DNA of 64,000 bases, taken from Novosphingobium sp. AP12 (GTDB lineage Bacteria; Pseudomonadota; Alphaproteobacteria; Sphingomonadales; Sphingomonadaceae). The position numbers were made by a program, and so were the translations under genes. How positions within the stretch are numbered: position 1 is the first letter of the stretch; each line of letters begins with the position of its first letter. The stretch is taken from contig NZ_AKKE01000009.1 of NCBI RefSeq assembly GCF_000281975.1, positions 242,607 to 306,606 on the forward strand, read 5' to 3'. The notes beneath the pieces were generated by a model. The model did no database searches and was not told where the DNA came from. It was given only the letters and a program-made list of their open reading frames with translations. Of this stretch, positions 52,428 through 59,746 are shown piece by piece.

Positions 52428-55154
52428 TCACATCTTGGCCCGGAAGCCGAGCGCGATGGTGCGGGTGTAGAGAACCGTGTCGCGGGAGTAGAGCTTTGGA
52501 TCGTCGAACGAGGTCTTGTAGAGATTCTTCAGCACGTTGGTTGCATCGAGCACGACGGTGAAGTCCGGATTGATCTCATAGGAGAACGAGAGGTCAAGGT
52601 TGCTGATCGGGCCGTTGGTGATGAAGTTCGGGTTGACCCCGGTGAAGTGCAGCCCGGCATTGTAGTCGTCGCGCCAGACGTAGGACGCCCGGCCCGAGAA
52701 GCCGCCCTTCTCGTAGATCAGAGTCCCGCTCGCGGAATATTTCGAGACGTTCTGGAACGGGATGTCGAGATATCCGGTGACGCCGGGAAGCGGCGAGAGC
52801 GCCTTGTTCTTGCCGTCGATGTACGTGCCGTTTGCGCTCAGGCCGATGCCGTCGAGCCAGGCGGGCAGGCCTTTGGGGAACAGCGTGACGCCGCCCTCGA
52901 TGCCCTGGATCTTGCCCGAGCCCGAGTTCTCGGGGCGGGTGATCTGATAGACCCCGTTGTCGGCGCCGAGGTAGTCGATGTCGAAGTTGCTCGTCACCGA
53001 CTGGATGAAGCCCGACACGTCGCGGCGGAACAGCGTCGCGGTGATCGAGCTGGAACGGTCGATGTACCATTCCACCGACAGGTCGTAGTTGTCCGAGCGG
53101 ATCGGCTTCAGGTCGGCATTGCCGCTGGTGCCGCGTCCGAACGGCTGCTGCCCGGGGATCGGCGGGGTCAGCGTCACCGCCGGGTTGAGCTGCGCGAAGC
53201 TGGGGCGGGTGATCGTCTTGCTCGCGGCGAAGCGCAGGAACAGGTTGTCCTTCAGCTTGTAGCGCAGCGCCAGGCTGGGCAGCACGTCGGTGCTCTTGTT
53301 GCGGATGGTCACAGGCGAGGTCGCGCCGCGCAGCACCAGGAAGGCATTCGAAGTAATGTCGGTCTCGATCACGCGCACGCCGATCTGCCCGTCGAGGCGT
53401 CCGACCTCGAGGTTGGCCTGGAGATAGCCGGCGTAGTTCTTCTCGGTGATGTCGAAGTGCTGCGTGTCCTGGAACGCAGGGTCTCCCGCCGCCAGCCCGA
53501 AAGTCTGCCGCAGCGCGCCGATGTTGTTCAGCAGGTAGCTGGTCGAGGGGGTCGCCCATTGCCGCGCATAGGGGCGCGTGCCTTCCATGAAGCCGCCCGG
53601 CGTCTGCGTCATCAGGCCGGGAATGCTGTCCGCCTTGATCGTGTAGCACCGCACAGCCCCGGTCGGCGAGCAGTTGACGGTCTGCACGAAACTGTCCGAC
53701 TTCGCGTCACGCTTGCTGAGGCGCAGGCCGGCGTCGACCCCTGAGAAGATCAGGAACGGCGAGCGGTAGGATACGTCGCCGCGCCACGCCAGTTCCTTAC
53801 CGTCGCCCACTGTGCGCGTGGTCGAGATGCGTGAGAGATAATAGCGCGAGGGGTCGGCTATATCGTCGTTGGGCAGCACGAAAGTGGGCGTGCCCGATCC
53901 GTTGTTGAACACCGCGTCCGTGCGCGCGGCGATGAAGTCCACGTCGAGGTTGTTGGCGATGTCGGTCGCCTTCGAGCGGGTGTATGAAAATTCGGTCGCC
54001 GCCGTCCAGTCCCCGCTCTTCCAGTCCGCGCCCAGCGCTGCCTGATAGCGATCGGCCTTGCTGTCATAGGCCTGCCCGAACTGCGCCACGCGGCCATTGG
54101 CGATGCTCAGCGACTGCACCAGCTTGGTATCGTCCACGAACTGCAGCGGCGAGAGCAGCGCGCCGTTCATCGAGGTGAAGTTCTGGTTGCCGTTGCCCTC
54201 GTCACGGAAGCCGTAGAACAGGCCGTCTGCGCGGATCGTCAGCCGGTCGTCGGGCGCCCATTGCAGCGTGGCGTTGGCGGCCGGGCGCTTGCGCGTCCCG
54301 ATGCGGTCAAAGGCGCCGATCACGTCGGTGCGGAACACACGCGGTTCGGCCGGATTGGTGCCGCGCGGATCGAGCGGGACGCCCGGCGTATAGGGCGCAC
54401 GGCTGTTATCGAGGTTGTAACCAAAGTAGCCGCCGCCGAAGATCGTCTCGTCGCGGTATCGGGTCTGGTGGAAGGACACGCTCACCAGCGCGCCGATCTC
54501 GCCGATGCCGGTGTCCCAGCGGTTGGTCAGGAGAGCGCTGACGTAGGGGTCGATCTTGTCGGGCTGCTCGCTGTAAACCTCGCGTCCGGCGAGTGCGAGC
54601 TGGAAGCCCTTGAAGTCGAACGGCCGCCGCGTGCGCACATCGATGAGACCGGCAATGCCGCCCTCGAGCTGCTGCGCCGAGCGCGACTTGTAGACATCGA
54701 CGCCCGCCACGAGGTCCGCCGGAACGTCGGCGAGGGACAGCGAGCGGCCGGTGGTGGTGAAGATGTTTCGCCCATTCACCAGCGTCACCACATCGGGGAG
54801 GCCGCGGATCAGGACAGTGGCGGACTCGCCCCGGGCACGCGGCGCTACCTGTACGCCGGGCACTCGCTGGAGCGCCTCCACCACGTTGTTGTCAGGCAGC
54901 TTGCCGATGTCCTCGGCGACGACGGAATCGACGAGTTGCTGGGCATTGCGCTTGATGTTCTGCGCCGACGAAAGGCTGGCGCGCATACCGGTCACGATGA
55001 TGTCGTTCGCCGCGGTTTCCGGTGCCGCGGCGTCCTGGTCGGCCGCTGGCGCGGTTTCCTCGACGGGCTCTGCATCCTGCGCCTGGGCGGCGCCGGGGTG
55101 GGCGAACAGGAAGGCTATGGCGGACATTCCGCCGAGTTTCACGCCGGTCTTCAT
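52428..55154 (-). CDS. TonB-dependent receptor of the GH39 operon
   Basis: 908 residues: signal peptide (LFAHPGAAQAQDAEP), an acidic linker, plug (NDIIVTGMRASLSSAQNIKR, PDNNVVEALQRVPGVQV, RGLPDVVTLVNGRNIF) and barrel ending ALGFRAKM. The plug wording is that of the Xanthomonas/Caulobacter family of receptors for oligosaccharides. First gene of a five-gene operon for glycan use. One copy of the repeated 19-base motif lies 27 bases before its start, so the FadR-type regulator probably controls it. The terminal residue is Met rather than Phe, a small deviation. Confidence 0.93.
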   Translation of the reverse strand: MKTGVKLGGMSAIAFLFAHPGAAQAQDAEPVEETAPAADQDAAAPETAANDIIVTGMRASLSSAQNIKRNAQQLVDSVVAEDIGKLPDNNVVEALQRVPGVQVAPRARGESATVLIRGLPDVVTLVNGRNIFTTTGRSLSLADVPADLVAGVDVYKSRSAQQLEGGIAGLIDVRTRRPFDFKGFQLALAGREVYSEQPDKIDPYVSALLTNRWDTGIGEIGALVSVSFHQTRYRDETIFGGGYFGYNLDNSRAPYTPGVPLDPRGTNPAEPRVFRTDVIGAFDRIGTRKRPAANATLQWAPDDRLTIRADGLFYGFRDEGNGNQNFTSMNGALLSPLQFVDDTKLVQSLSIANGRVAQFGQAYDSKADRYQAALGADWKSGDWTAATEFSYTRSKATDIANNLDVDFIAARTDAVFNNGSGTPTFVLPNDDIADPSRYYLSRISTTRTVGDGKELAWRGDVSYRSPFLIFSGVDAGLRLSKRDAKSDSFVQTVNCSPTGAVRCYTIKADSIPGLMTQTPGGFMEGTRPYARQWATPSTSYLLNNIGALRQTFGLAAGDPAFQDTQHFDITEKNYAGYLQANLEVGRLDGQIGVRVIETDITSNAFLVLRGATSPVTIRNKSTDVLPSLALRYKLKDNLFLRFAASKTITRPSFAQLNPAVTLTPPIPGQQPFGRGTSGNADLKPIRSDNYDLSVEWYIDRSSSITATLFRRDVSGFIQSVTSNFDIDYLGADNGVYQITRPENSGSGKIQGIEGGVTLFPKGLPAWLDGIGLSANGTYIDGKNKALSPLPGVTGYLDIPFQNVSKYSASGTLIYEKGGFSGRASYVWRDDYNAGLHFTGVNPNFITNGPISNLDLSFSYEINPDFTVVLDATNVLKNLYKTSFDDPKLYSRDTVLYTRTIALGFRAKM

Positions 55155-55180
55155 TGTATCCCCTCCGATTCTCGTTTTTA

Positions 55181-55199
55181 TTTCTCGTACTAGATTATC
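55181..55199. promoter_or_regulatory. FadR-type operator, copy 1
   Basis: TTTCTCGTACTAGATTATC, 27 bases before the start of the TonB receptor of the GH39 operon. Shares at least 16 of 19 positions with two further copies near this locus. Best read as the binding site of the FCD regulator encoded at 55341. Confidence 0.65.
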
Positions 55200-55266
55200 G
55201 CTGCAAATTACCGTGACAAGCCAGAATCTGACTTACATCGCCAATAATGCACATCCTTACCGTCAT

Positions 55267-55285
55267 TTTCTCATACTAGATGATC
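55267..55285. promoter_or_regulatory. FadR-type operator, copy 2
   Basis: TTTCTCATACTAGATGATC, 56 bases before the regulator's own ATG, pointing to autoregulation. TCAT and ATGA form an imperfect dyad around ACTAG, in line with a dimeric GntR-type protein. Confidence 0.65.
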
Positions 55286-55340
55286 AAAACGTCGACGTGG
55301 AGGGGTTGACGAGAGCGCCGTCACGGCGGACGAGAGAGCG

Positions 55341-56069
55341 ATGAGCGCAGCAGACGATCACCCCCTGTCCCGGCACGCGACGCAGCCGACGCGGGCGATC
55401 CATGACCGGATCGCGCACGACCTCGCCATCGCCATCGTCGGTGGACGTTATCAGCCGGGCGAAATGCTGCCCGGCGAGGAGCGCTACAGCGCCGAGCAGG
55501 GCGTCTCTCGCACCGCCTACCGTGAGGCGGTTCGCGTCCTTTCCGCCAAGGGTCTCGTCTATAGCCGGACCAAGAGCGGGACGCGGATCAACGAGCGGCT
55601 GCGCTGGAACATCCTCGACCTCGATGTCCTCGCCTGGATGTTCGAGGCTGGACCTACACCCGAATTTCTTAGGGATATCTTTGAGTTACGCACGGTCGTG
55701 GAGCCCGCCGCCGCGCAGTTCGCCGCGCTTCGCCGGGACGGGCAGGACATCTCTCGCATGGGCCACGCGCTGGAGGAGATGCGCAGGCTCGGGCTGCAGA
55801 CACCGGAAGGCCGTGCCGCCGACCAGAACTTCCACAGCCTGATCCTGATGGCGACGCGCAACGAAGCGCTCATCACCCTCGCCACTTCGGTGACGGCGGT
55901 GGTGGCCTGGACCACCCGTTTCGCGCGGGACGAGCGCAAGGAATCGCGCGATCCGATGCCCGATCACGACGCCGTTTTCGACGCGATTCTTCGTGGCGAC
56001 CCCGAGGAAGCACGACTCAGGATGCTCGCCCTGATCAGCAACGCCTCGCGCGATGCGGGAATGTCGTGA
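55341..56069 (+). CDS. GntR/FadR-family regulator with FCD domain
   Basis: 242 residues. Winged helix N-terminus (GGRYQPGEMLPGEERYSAEQ, then SRTAYREAVRVLSAKGLV) and an all-helical FCD ligand domain with metal/ligand residues in DQNFHSLIL and PDHDAVFDAI. Family members sense sugar acids such as hexuronates or aldonates and repress their catabolic genes. It is divergent from the GH39 operon and is flanked by three copies of one motif, so it likely controls receptor, itself and the sugar dehydrogenase. Ligand is likely a keto-deoxy or aldonic acid (inference). Confidence 0.9.
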   Translation: MSAADDHPLSRHATQPTRAIHDRIAHDLAIAIVGGRYQPGEMLPGEERYSAEQGVSRTAYREAVRVLSAKGLVYSRTKSGTRINERLRWNILDLDVLAWMFEAGPTPEFLRDIFELRTVVEPAAAQFAALRRDGQDISRMGHALEEMRRLGLQTPEGRAADQNFHSLILMATRNEALITLATSVTAVVAWTTRFARDERKESRDPMPDHDAVFDAILRGDPEEARLRMLALISNASRDAGMS

Positions 56070-56086
56070 CGGCGGCGGTTGATGTA

Positions 56087-56105
56087 TTTCTCATACTAGA
56101 TTAGA
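56087..56105. promoter_or_regulatory. FadR-type operator, copy 3
   Basis: TTTCTCATACTAGATTAGA, 52 bases before the sugar dehydrogenase start and 18 bases behind the regulator stop. Its presence puts the sugar dehydrogenase in the same regulon as the GH39 operon. Confidence 0.65.
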
Positions 56106-56157
56106 GGTTCGGGAAATTCACCCGTCCGCTTGGACGGACGACAAGGGCCTGTACGCC

Positions 56158-57828
56158 ATGACGCTTCGTTCAATTCGCTATCTCGCCGCCATGGGAGCAA
56201 TTTCTGCCCTTTCGGCCTGCGGGCAGGCCCCGCAAAAGCACGAAACCGCAGCGGCCGAGCAGTGTGACACGGCCGGTCTGGCACTGCCACCCGGTTTCTG
56301 CGCCACGGTTTTCGCAGACAAGATTGGGCACGTCCGGCACATCTTGGCAGGCGCGGATGGCATGCTCTACGCCAACAGCGCGCCCGATCCCGAGGACGAC
56401 GCGGTGGCTTCAGGGCTGATCGTCCTTCAGGACACCGATGGAGACGGAAAAGCCGAGCGTTTTCAACGGCCTTTCGCCGGACAGATCGGCGGAACCGGCC
56501 TCGCGGTGTTCCGAAACCGCGTTTTCCTCGAAAGCGGCGACCGCATCGTCAGCTATGACCTAGACAGCACCAAGCATGACATAGGCCGCACCGAGCAGGT
56601 CGTTGTCTCCGGTTTGCCAACCGAGGGCGACCACTTCTCGCACAGCCTCGCCATTCGCGCCGACGGCAGCCTCTTCGTCACCAGCGGCAGCGCGACCAAT
56701 GCCTGCCAGGCCGAAAACCGCAAGGCCGGCGCGCCGGGCCAGACCCCTTGCGCGGAGAAGGCCCTGCGCGCCGGCATCTGGCGCTTTGACGCAGCGAAGA
56801 CCGGCCAGCGCTTCTCCCCCGCCGCCCGCTTCGCGTCGGGCATCCGCAACGCGGTGGGCATCGCGCTCGATTCCGGCGGGCAGCTGTTCGCCACCCAGCA
56901 TGGCCGCGACCAGCTGCACGAGAACTGGGGCGCCCTCTACTCGGCCGAACAGGGTCAGGAACTGCCGGCGGAAGTGCTGCTGCAGGTGAAGCAGGGCGAC
57001 GACTTCGGTTGGCCCGAATGCTACTATGATCCCAGCCAGCACAAACTGGTCCTTGCGCCCGAATACGGCGGGGACGGCGGCAAGGCCGTGGGCCTTTGCG
57101 TGGGCCGTACCGGGCCGGTCGCCGCGTTCCCCGCGCACTGGGCGCCGAACGCGCTTGCCGTGTACGAGGGCTCGCAGTTCCCTTCTGCCTATCGCGGCGG
57201 CATGTTCATCGCTTTCCACGGTTCCTGGAACCGCGCGCCCGGGCCGCAGCAGGGCTTCAACGTCGTGTTCCAGCCGATGCGCGGCGGCAAGGCGAGCGGC
57301 GACTACGTCGTCTTCGCCGATGGTTTCGCGGGGCGGGACAAGGCTTCCGGCAAAGCCGACTACCGGCCTTCGGGCCTGGCCGTAGGGCCGGACGGCGCGC
57401 TCTATGTCGGCGATGACAGGCGGGGCCGCATCTGGCGCATCACCTACAGGGGCGATCGCGCGGCGCCCGTGACCGCTGCCCCCGCCGCCGATGTGCCGCC
57501 CGCTCCCGCCGCGCCATCGGCAATCGCGCCGGGCGCTGATCCGAAAGTCGCGCTGGGACGGCGGCTCTATGCGGGCGAGATCGCCAACGCCAGCTGTTCG
57601 GGTTGCCATGGCGCGGACGGCGAAGGCACGCCGGTCGGGCCGAGCCTCGTCGACGCCGAATGGCTGTGGAGCAAGGGCGACCTTGCCGGCATCCGCCGCT
57701 CGATCAAGGACGGCGTGCCCAAACCGAAGCGCTTCCCCGCGCCGATGCCGCCGATGGGCGGCGTCGCGCTGAGCGATGCCCAGATAGACGCCATCGCGGC
57801 CTATCTCGCGTCACGCCAGCAGCACTAG
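56158..57828 (+). CDS. PQQ-type sugar dehydrogenase (sorbosone dehydrogenase-like) with cytochrome c domain
   Basis: 556-residue periplasmic lipoprotein (MGAISALSACGQ). A six-bladed beta-propeller resembling L-sorbosone/soluble glucose dehydrogenases (GADGMLYAN, DHFSHSLAIRADGSLFVTSG, FASGIRNAVGIA, PSGLAVGPDGALYVGDD) is joined by a Pro/Ala linker to a cytochrome c domain with CSGCHGADGEG and a Met ligand in PAPMPPMGG. It would oxidise an aldose to a lactone and give electrons to the respiratory chain. In the same motif-marked regulon as a sugar-acid dehydratase, so it may feed it aldonate (inference). The stop shares CTAG with the convergent sulfatase gene. Confidence 0.86.
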   Translation: MTLRSIRYLAAMGAISALSACGQAPQKHETAAAEQCDTAGLALPPGFCATVFADKIGHVRHILAGADGMLYANSAPDPEDDAVASGLIVLQDTDGDGKAERFQRPFAGQIGGTGLAVFRNRVFLESGDRIVSYDLDSTKHDIGRTEQVVVSGLPTEGDHFSHSLAIRADGSLFVTSGSATNACQAENRKAGAPGQTPCAEKALRAGIWRFDAAKTGQRFSPAARFASGIRNAVGIALDSGGQLFATQHGRDQLHENWGALYSAEQGQELPAEVLLQVKQGDDFGWPECYYDPSQHKLVLAPEYGGDGGKAVGLCVGRTGPVAAFPAHWAPNALAVYEGSQFPSAYRGGMFIAFHGSWNRAPGPQQGFNVVFQPMRGGKASGDYVVFADGFAGRDKASGKADYRPSGLAVGPDGALYVGDDRRGRIWRITYRGDRAAPVTAAPAADVPPAPAAPSAIAPGADPKVALGRRLYAGEIANASCSGCHGADGEGTPVGPSLVDAEWLWSKGDLAGIRRSIKDGVPKPKRFPAPMPPMGGVALSDAQIDAIAAYLASRQQH

Positions 57829-59729
57829 GCAGGTGCGGCCCTCATCCGGGCCATGAAGGCGTCGATGTCCAGCACCGGCGAGGCCGGGGTATAGCTGCCG
57901 TCAAGCACGAACCCCAGATAGCGCCCCGCCCCGACGAGGTACTCGTCCTTGCTTTCCGCCGCGCGCTGAACGGCGGCGCGCGCCGGGGCGGCCTTGGCGC
58001 CGAGGTACGTGAGCGCGTTGATCGCCTGGAGCCGGACGCGAGGGTGCGGATGGTGGTCCAGCAGGTCGATCAGCAGGGCGATCGGCGCTGGATCGCTCGT
58101 CAGGCGCGCGGTGGCTTCGGCGAGCGCGACGCGGACGTGGGGGTCGGTGTCCTTCGACAAGGCGGCCTGCATCGCGGGCAGCGCGGACCTTGCCGCTTCA
58201 CCGCGGATCAGGAGGCCCTGCGCTGCCCAGTAGCGCACGGCTGCATTCCCGTCGCCCAGCAGGTCGACCAACGCGGTGAGGCTGGACGCATTACCCTCGG
58301 CGGCGGTGGCGGCGACCGCCATGATGCGCTTCAGGGGATAGGCACCCTTGCGGCGGCTTTCGAGATAGCCCTCCACCGGCGAGCCTTCGGGCAGGAAGCC
58401 GTTGTCGTTGACCTCCAGCATGTGCGCGTCGAGCGCCCGGCGCATCGCGGCGATCCGGGTCTGCTGGGCAGTATCGCCGATCAGGTTGACCACCTGGTCG
58501 CGGTCTTCGTGAAGATCGAAGAACTGCTCGAACGGCTTGGTCTGCCAGAACTGCTCCTGCACGGGCGTCAGAGTGCCGGCGATGTGCGCCGCCTCCCAGT
58601 CCTGATAGCCCTTGGCGACCCATTGGAAAGCGCCGTGCTGTCCCCACGGCCGGTGCGGCGAATAGTTGCGGATGTAGCGGTAGCGCCCGTCGGTGACGGT
58701 GCGCGACATGTCGTAGCGCTCGTCCATGCGGTTGCGCATGCCGAAGACGTAGGGCTTGGGCCCGCTCGCATGGCGGCCCAGGAACGCCGAGCCCTGCATG
58801 TAGGCGGGCGCGGCGATGCCGGCGAGCGACAGCACCGTCGGCGCGAGGTCGATGTACGTGACCGGCGCGCCGATCTCGCTGCCCTGCGCGGCGGGCGCGA
58901 GGTGCCGCCACTTCTCGGGGACGTGCACGACCATGGCGCAGCGGTGCCCCTCGTCGTAGCAGTAGCGCTTGCTGCGCGGCAGGACGCCGCCGTTGTCGGA
59001 ATAGTAGAAGACGATGGTGTCCTCGGCGAGGCCCGCGGCTTCGAGTTCGGCCAGCCTGGCGGCGAGTTGGCCGTCCATCTGCTCCATGCGGTTGTAATAG
59101 GTGGCGAAGTCCCGGCGGATGCCCGGCGTGTCGGGAAGGTAGGTGGGGAGCGTGATGTCCTCCGGCTTCACCCGGCCTGCGAGGGGCTCAAAAATGCGCG
59201 ATTCGTGCGTCGTCTCGTGGTTGAACACAGCGAAGAACGGCGCGCCGTCCGGGCGGTTCTTCCAGTGCGCCTGCTTGCTGGATTCGTTCCAGATTGCGTC
59301 CGGCTTGAGGTCCGAGTTGTAGTCGGTCTTGGCGTTGTTGGTGCAGTAGTAGCCCTGCTCCCGAAGATACGTCGGGAAGCCCTGGATCATGTCGGGAAGC
59401 TGCGCCTGCGCGCGCATGTTGTGCGCCGGGCCGGCGCTCTCGGGGTGGACGCCGGTGATGATGGCGAAGCGCGTCGGTGCACAGACCGGCGCATTGGTGT
59501 AGACGTTGCGGTAGAGCAGGCCCTTTCGCGCCAGACCGTCGATCGTCGGGGTGTGGGCGAGCCGGTCGCCGTAGGCGCCGATGAAGGGGTTGTTGTCCTC
59601 GCTGACCAGCCAGAGGATGTTCGGCCGCTCCTTGGACTGGGACGGCGCTGCAGCGAGTGCCGGATGGCCCAGCGTTGCAGCGGCCACGGCTCCGGCGGCG
59701 AGGACGTTGCGGCGGGTAAGATCGACCAT
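57825..59729 (-). CDS. Tat-exported type I sulfatase with HEAT-like C-terminus
   Basis: 634 residues. Twin-Arg signal (DLTRRNVLAAGAVAAATLG), then an alkaline-phosphatase-fold sulfatase domain: NILWLVSEDNNPF metal site, formylglycine motif C83-A-P-T-R87, later SDNGGV and the Lys/His region. From about residue 480 helical repeats follow (LLGDGNAAVRYWAAQGLL, KDTDPHVRVALAEATARL, HHPHPRVRLQAINALTYLG), typical of HEAT repeats. It should remove sulfate esters from a glycan in the periplasm. ATG has GGGAG 8 bases upstream, 17 bases after the TonB receptor stop, in one operon. No maturase gene is in the window. Confidence 0.88.
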   Translation of the reverse strand: MVDLTRRNVLAAGAVAAATLGHPALAAAPSQSKERPNILWLVSEDNNPFIGAYGDRLAHTPTIDGLARKGLLYRNVYTNAPVCAPTRFAIITGVHPESAGPAHNMRAQAQLPDMIQGFPTYLREQGYYCTNNAKTDYNSDLKPDAIWNESSKQAHWKNRPDGAPFFAVFNHETTHESRIFEPLAGRVKPEDITLPTYLPDTPGIRRDFATYYNRMEQMDGQLAARLAELEAAGLAEDTIVFYYSDNGGVLPRSKRYCYDEGHRCAMVVHVPEKWRHLAPAAQGSEIGAPVTYIDLAPTVLSLAGIAAPAYMQGSAFLGRHASGPKPYVFGMRNRMDERYDMSRTVTDGRYRYIRNYSPHRPWGQHGAFQWVAKGYQDWEAAHIAGTLTPVQEQFWQTKPFEQFFDLHEDRDQVVNLIGDTAQQTRIAAMRRALDAHMLEVNDNGFLPEGSPVEGYLESRRKGAYPLKRIMAVAATAAEGNASSLTALVDLLGDGNAAVRYWAAQGLLIRGEAARSALPAMQAALSKDTDPHVRVALAEATARLTSDPAPIALLIDLLDHHPHPRVRLQAINALTYLGAKAAPARAAVQRAAESKDEYLVGAGRYLGFVLDGSYTPASPVLDIDAFMARMRAAPA

Positions 59730-59746
59730 GCTGACGCTCCCGATGC

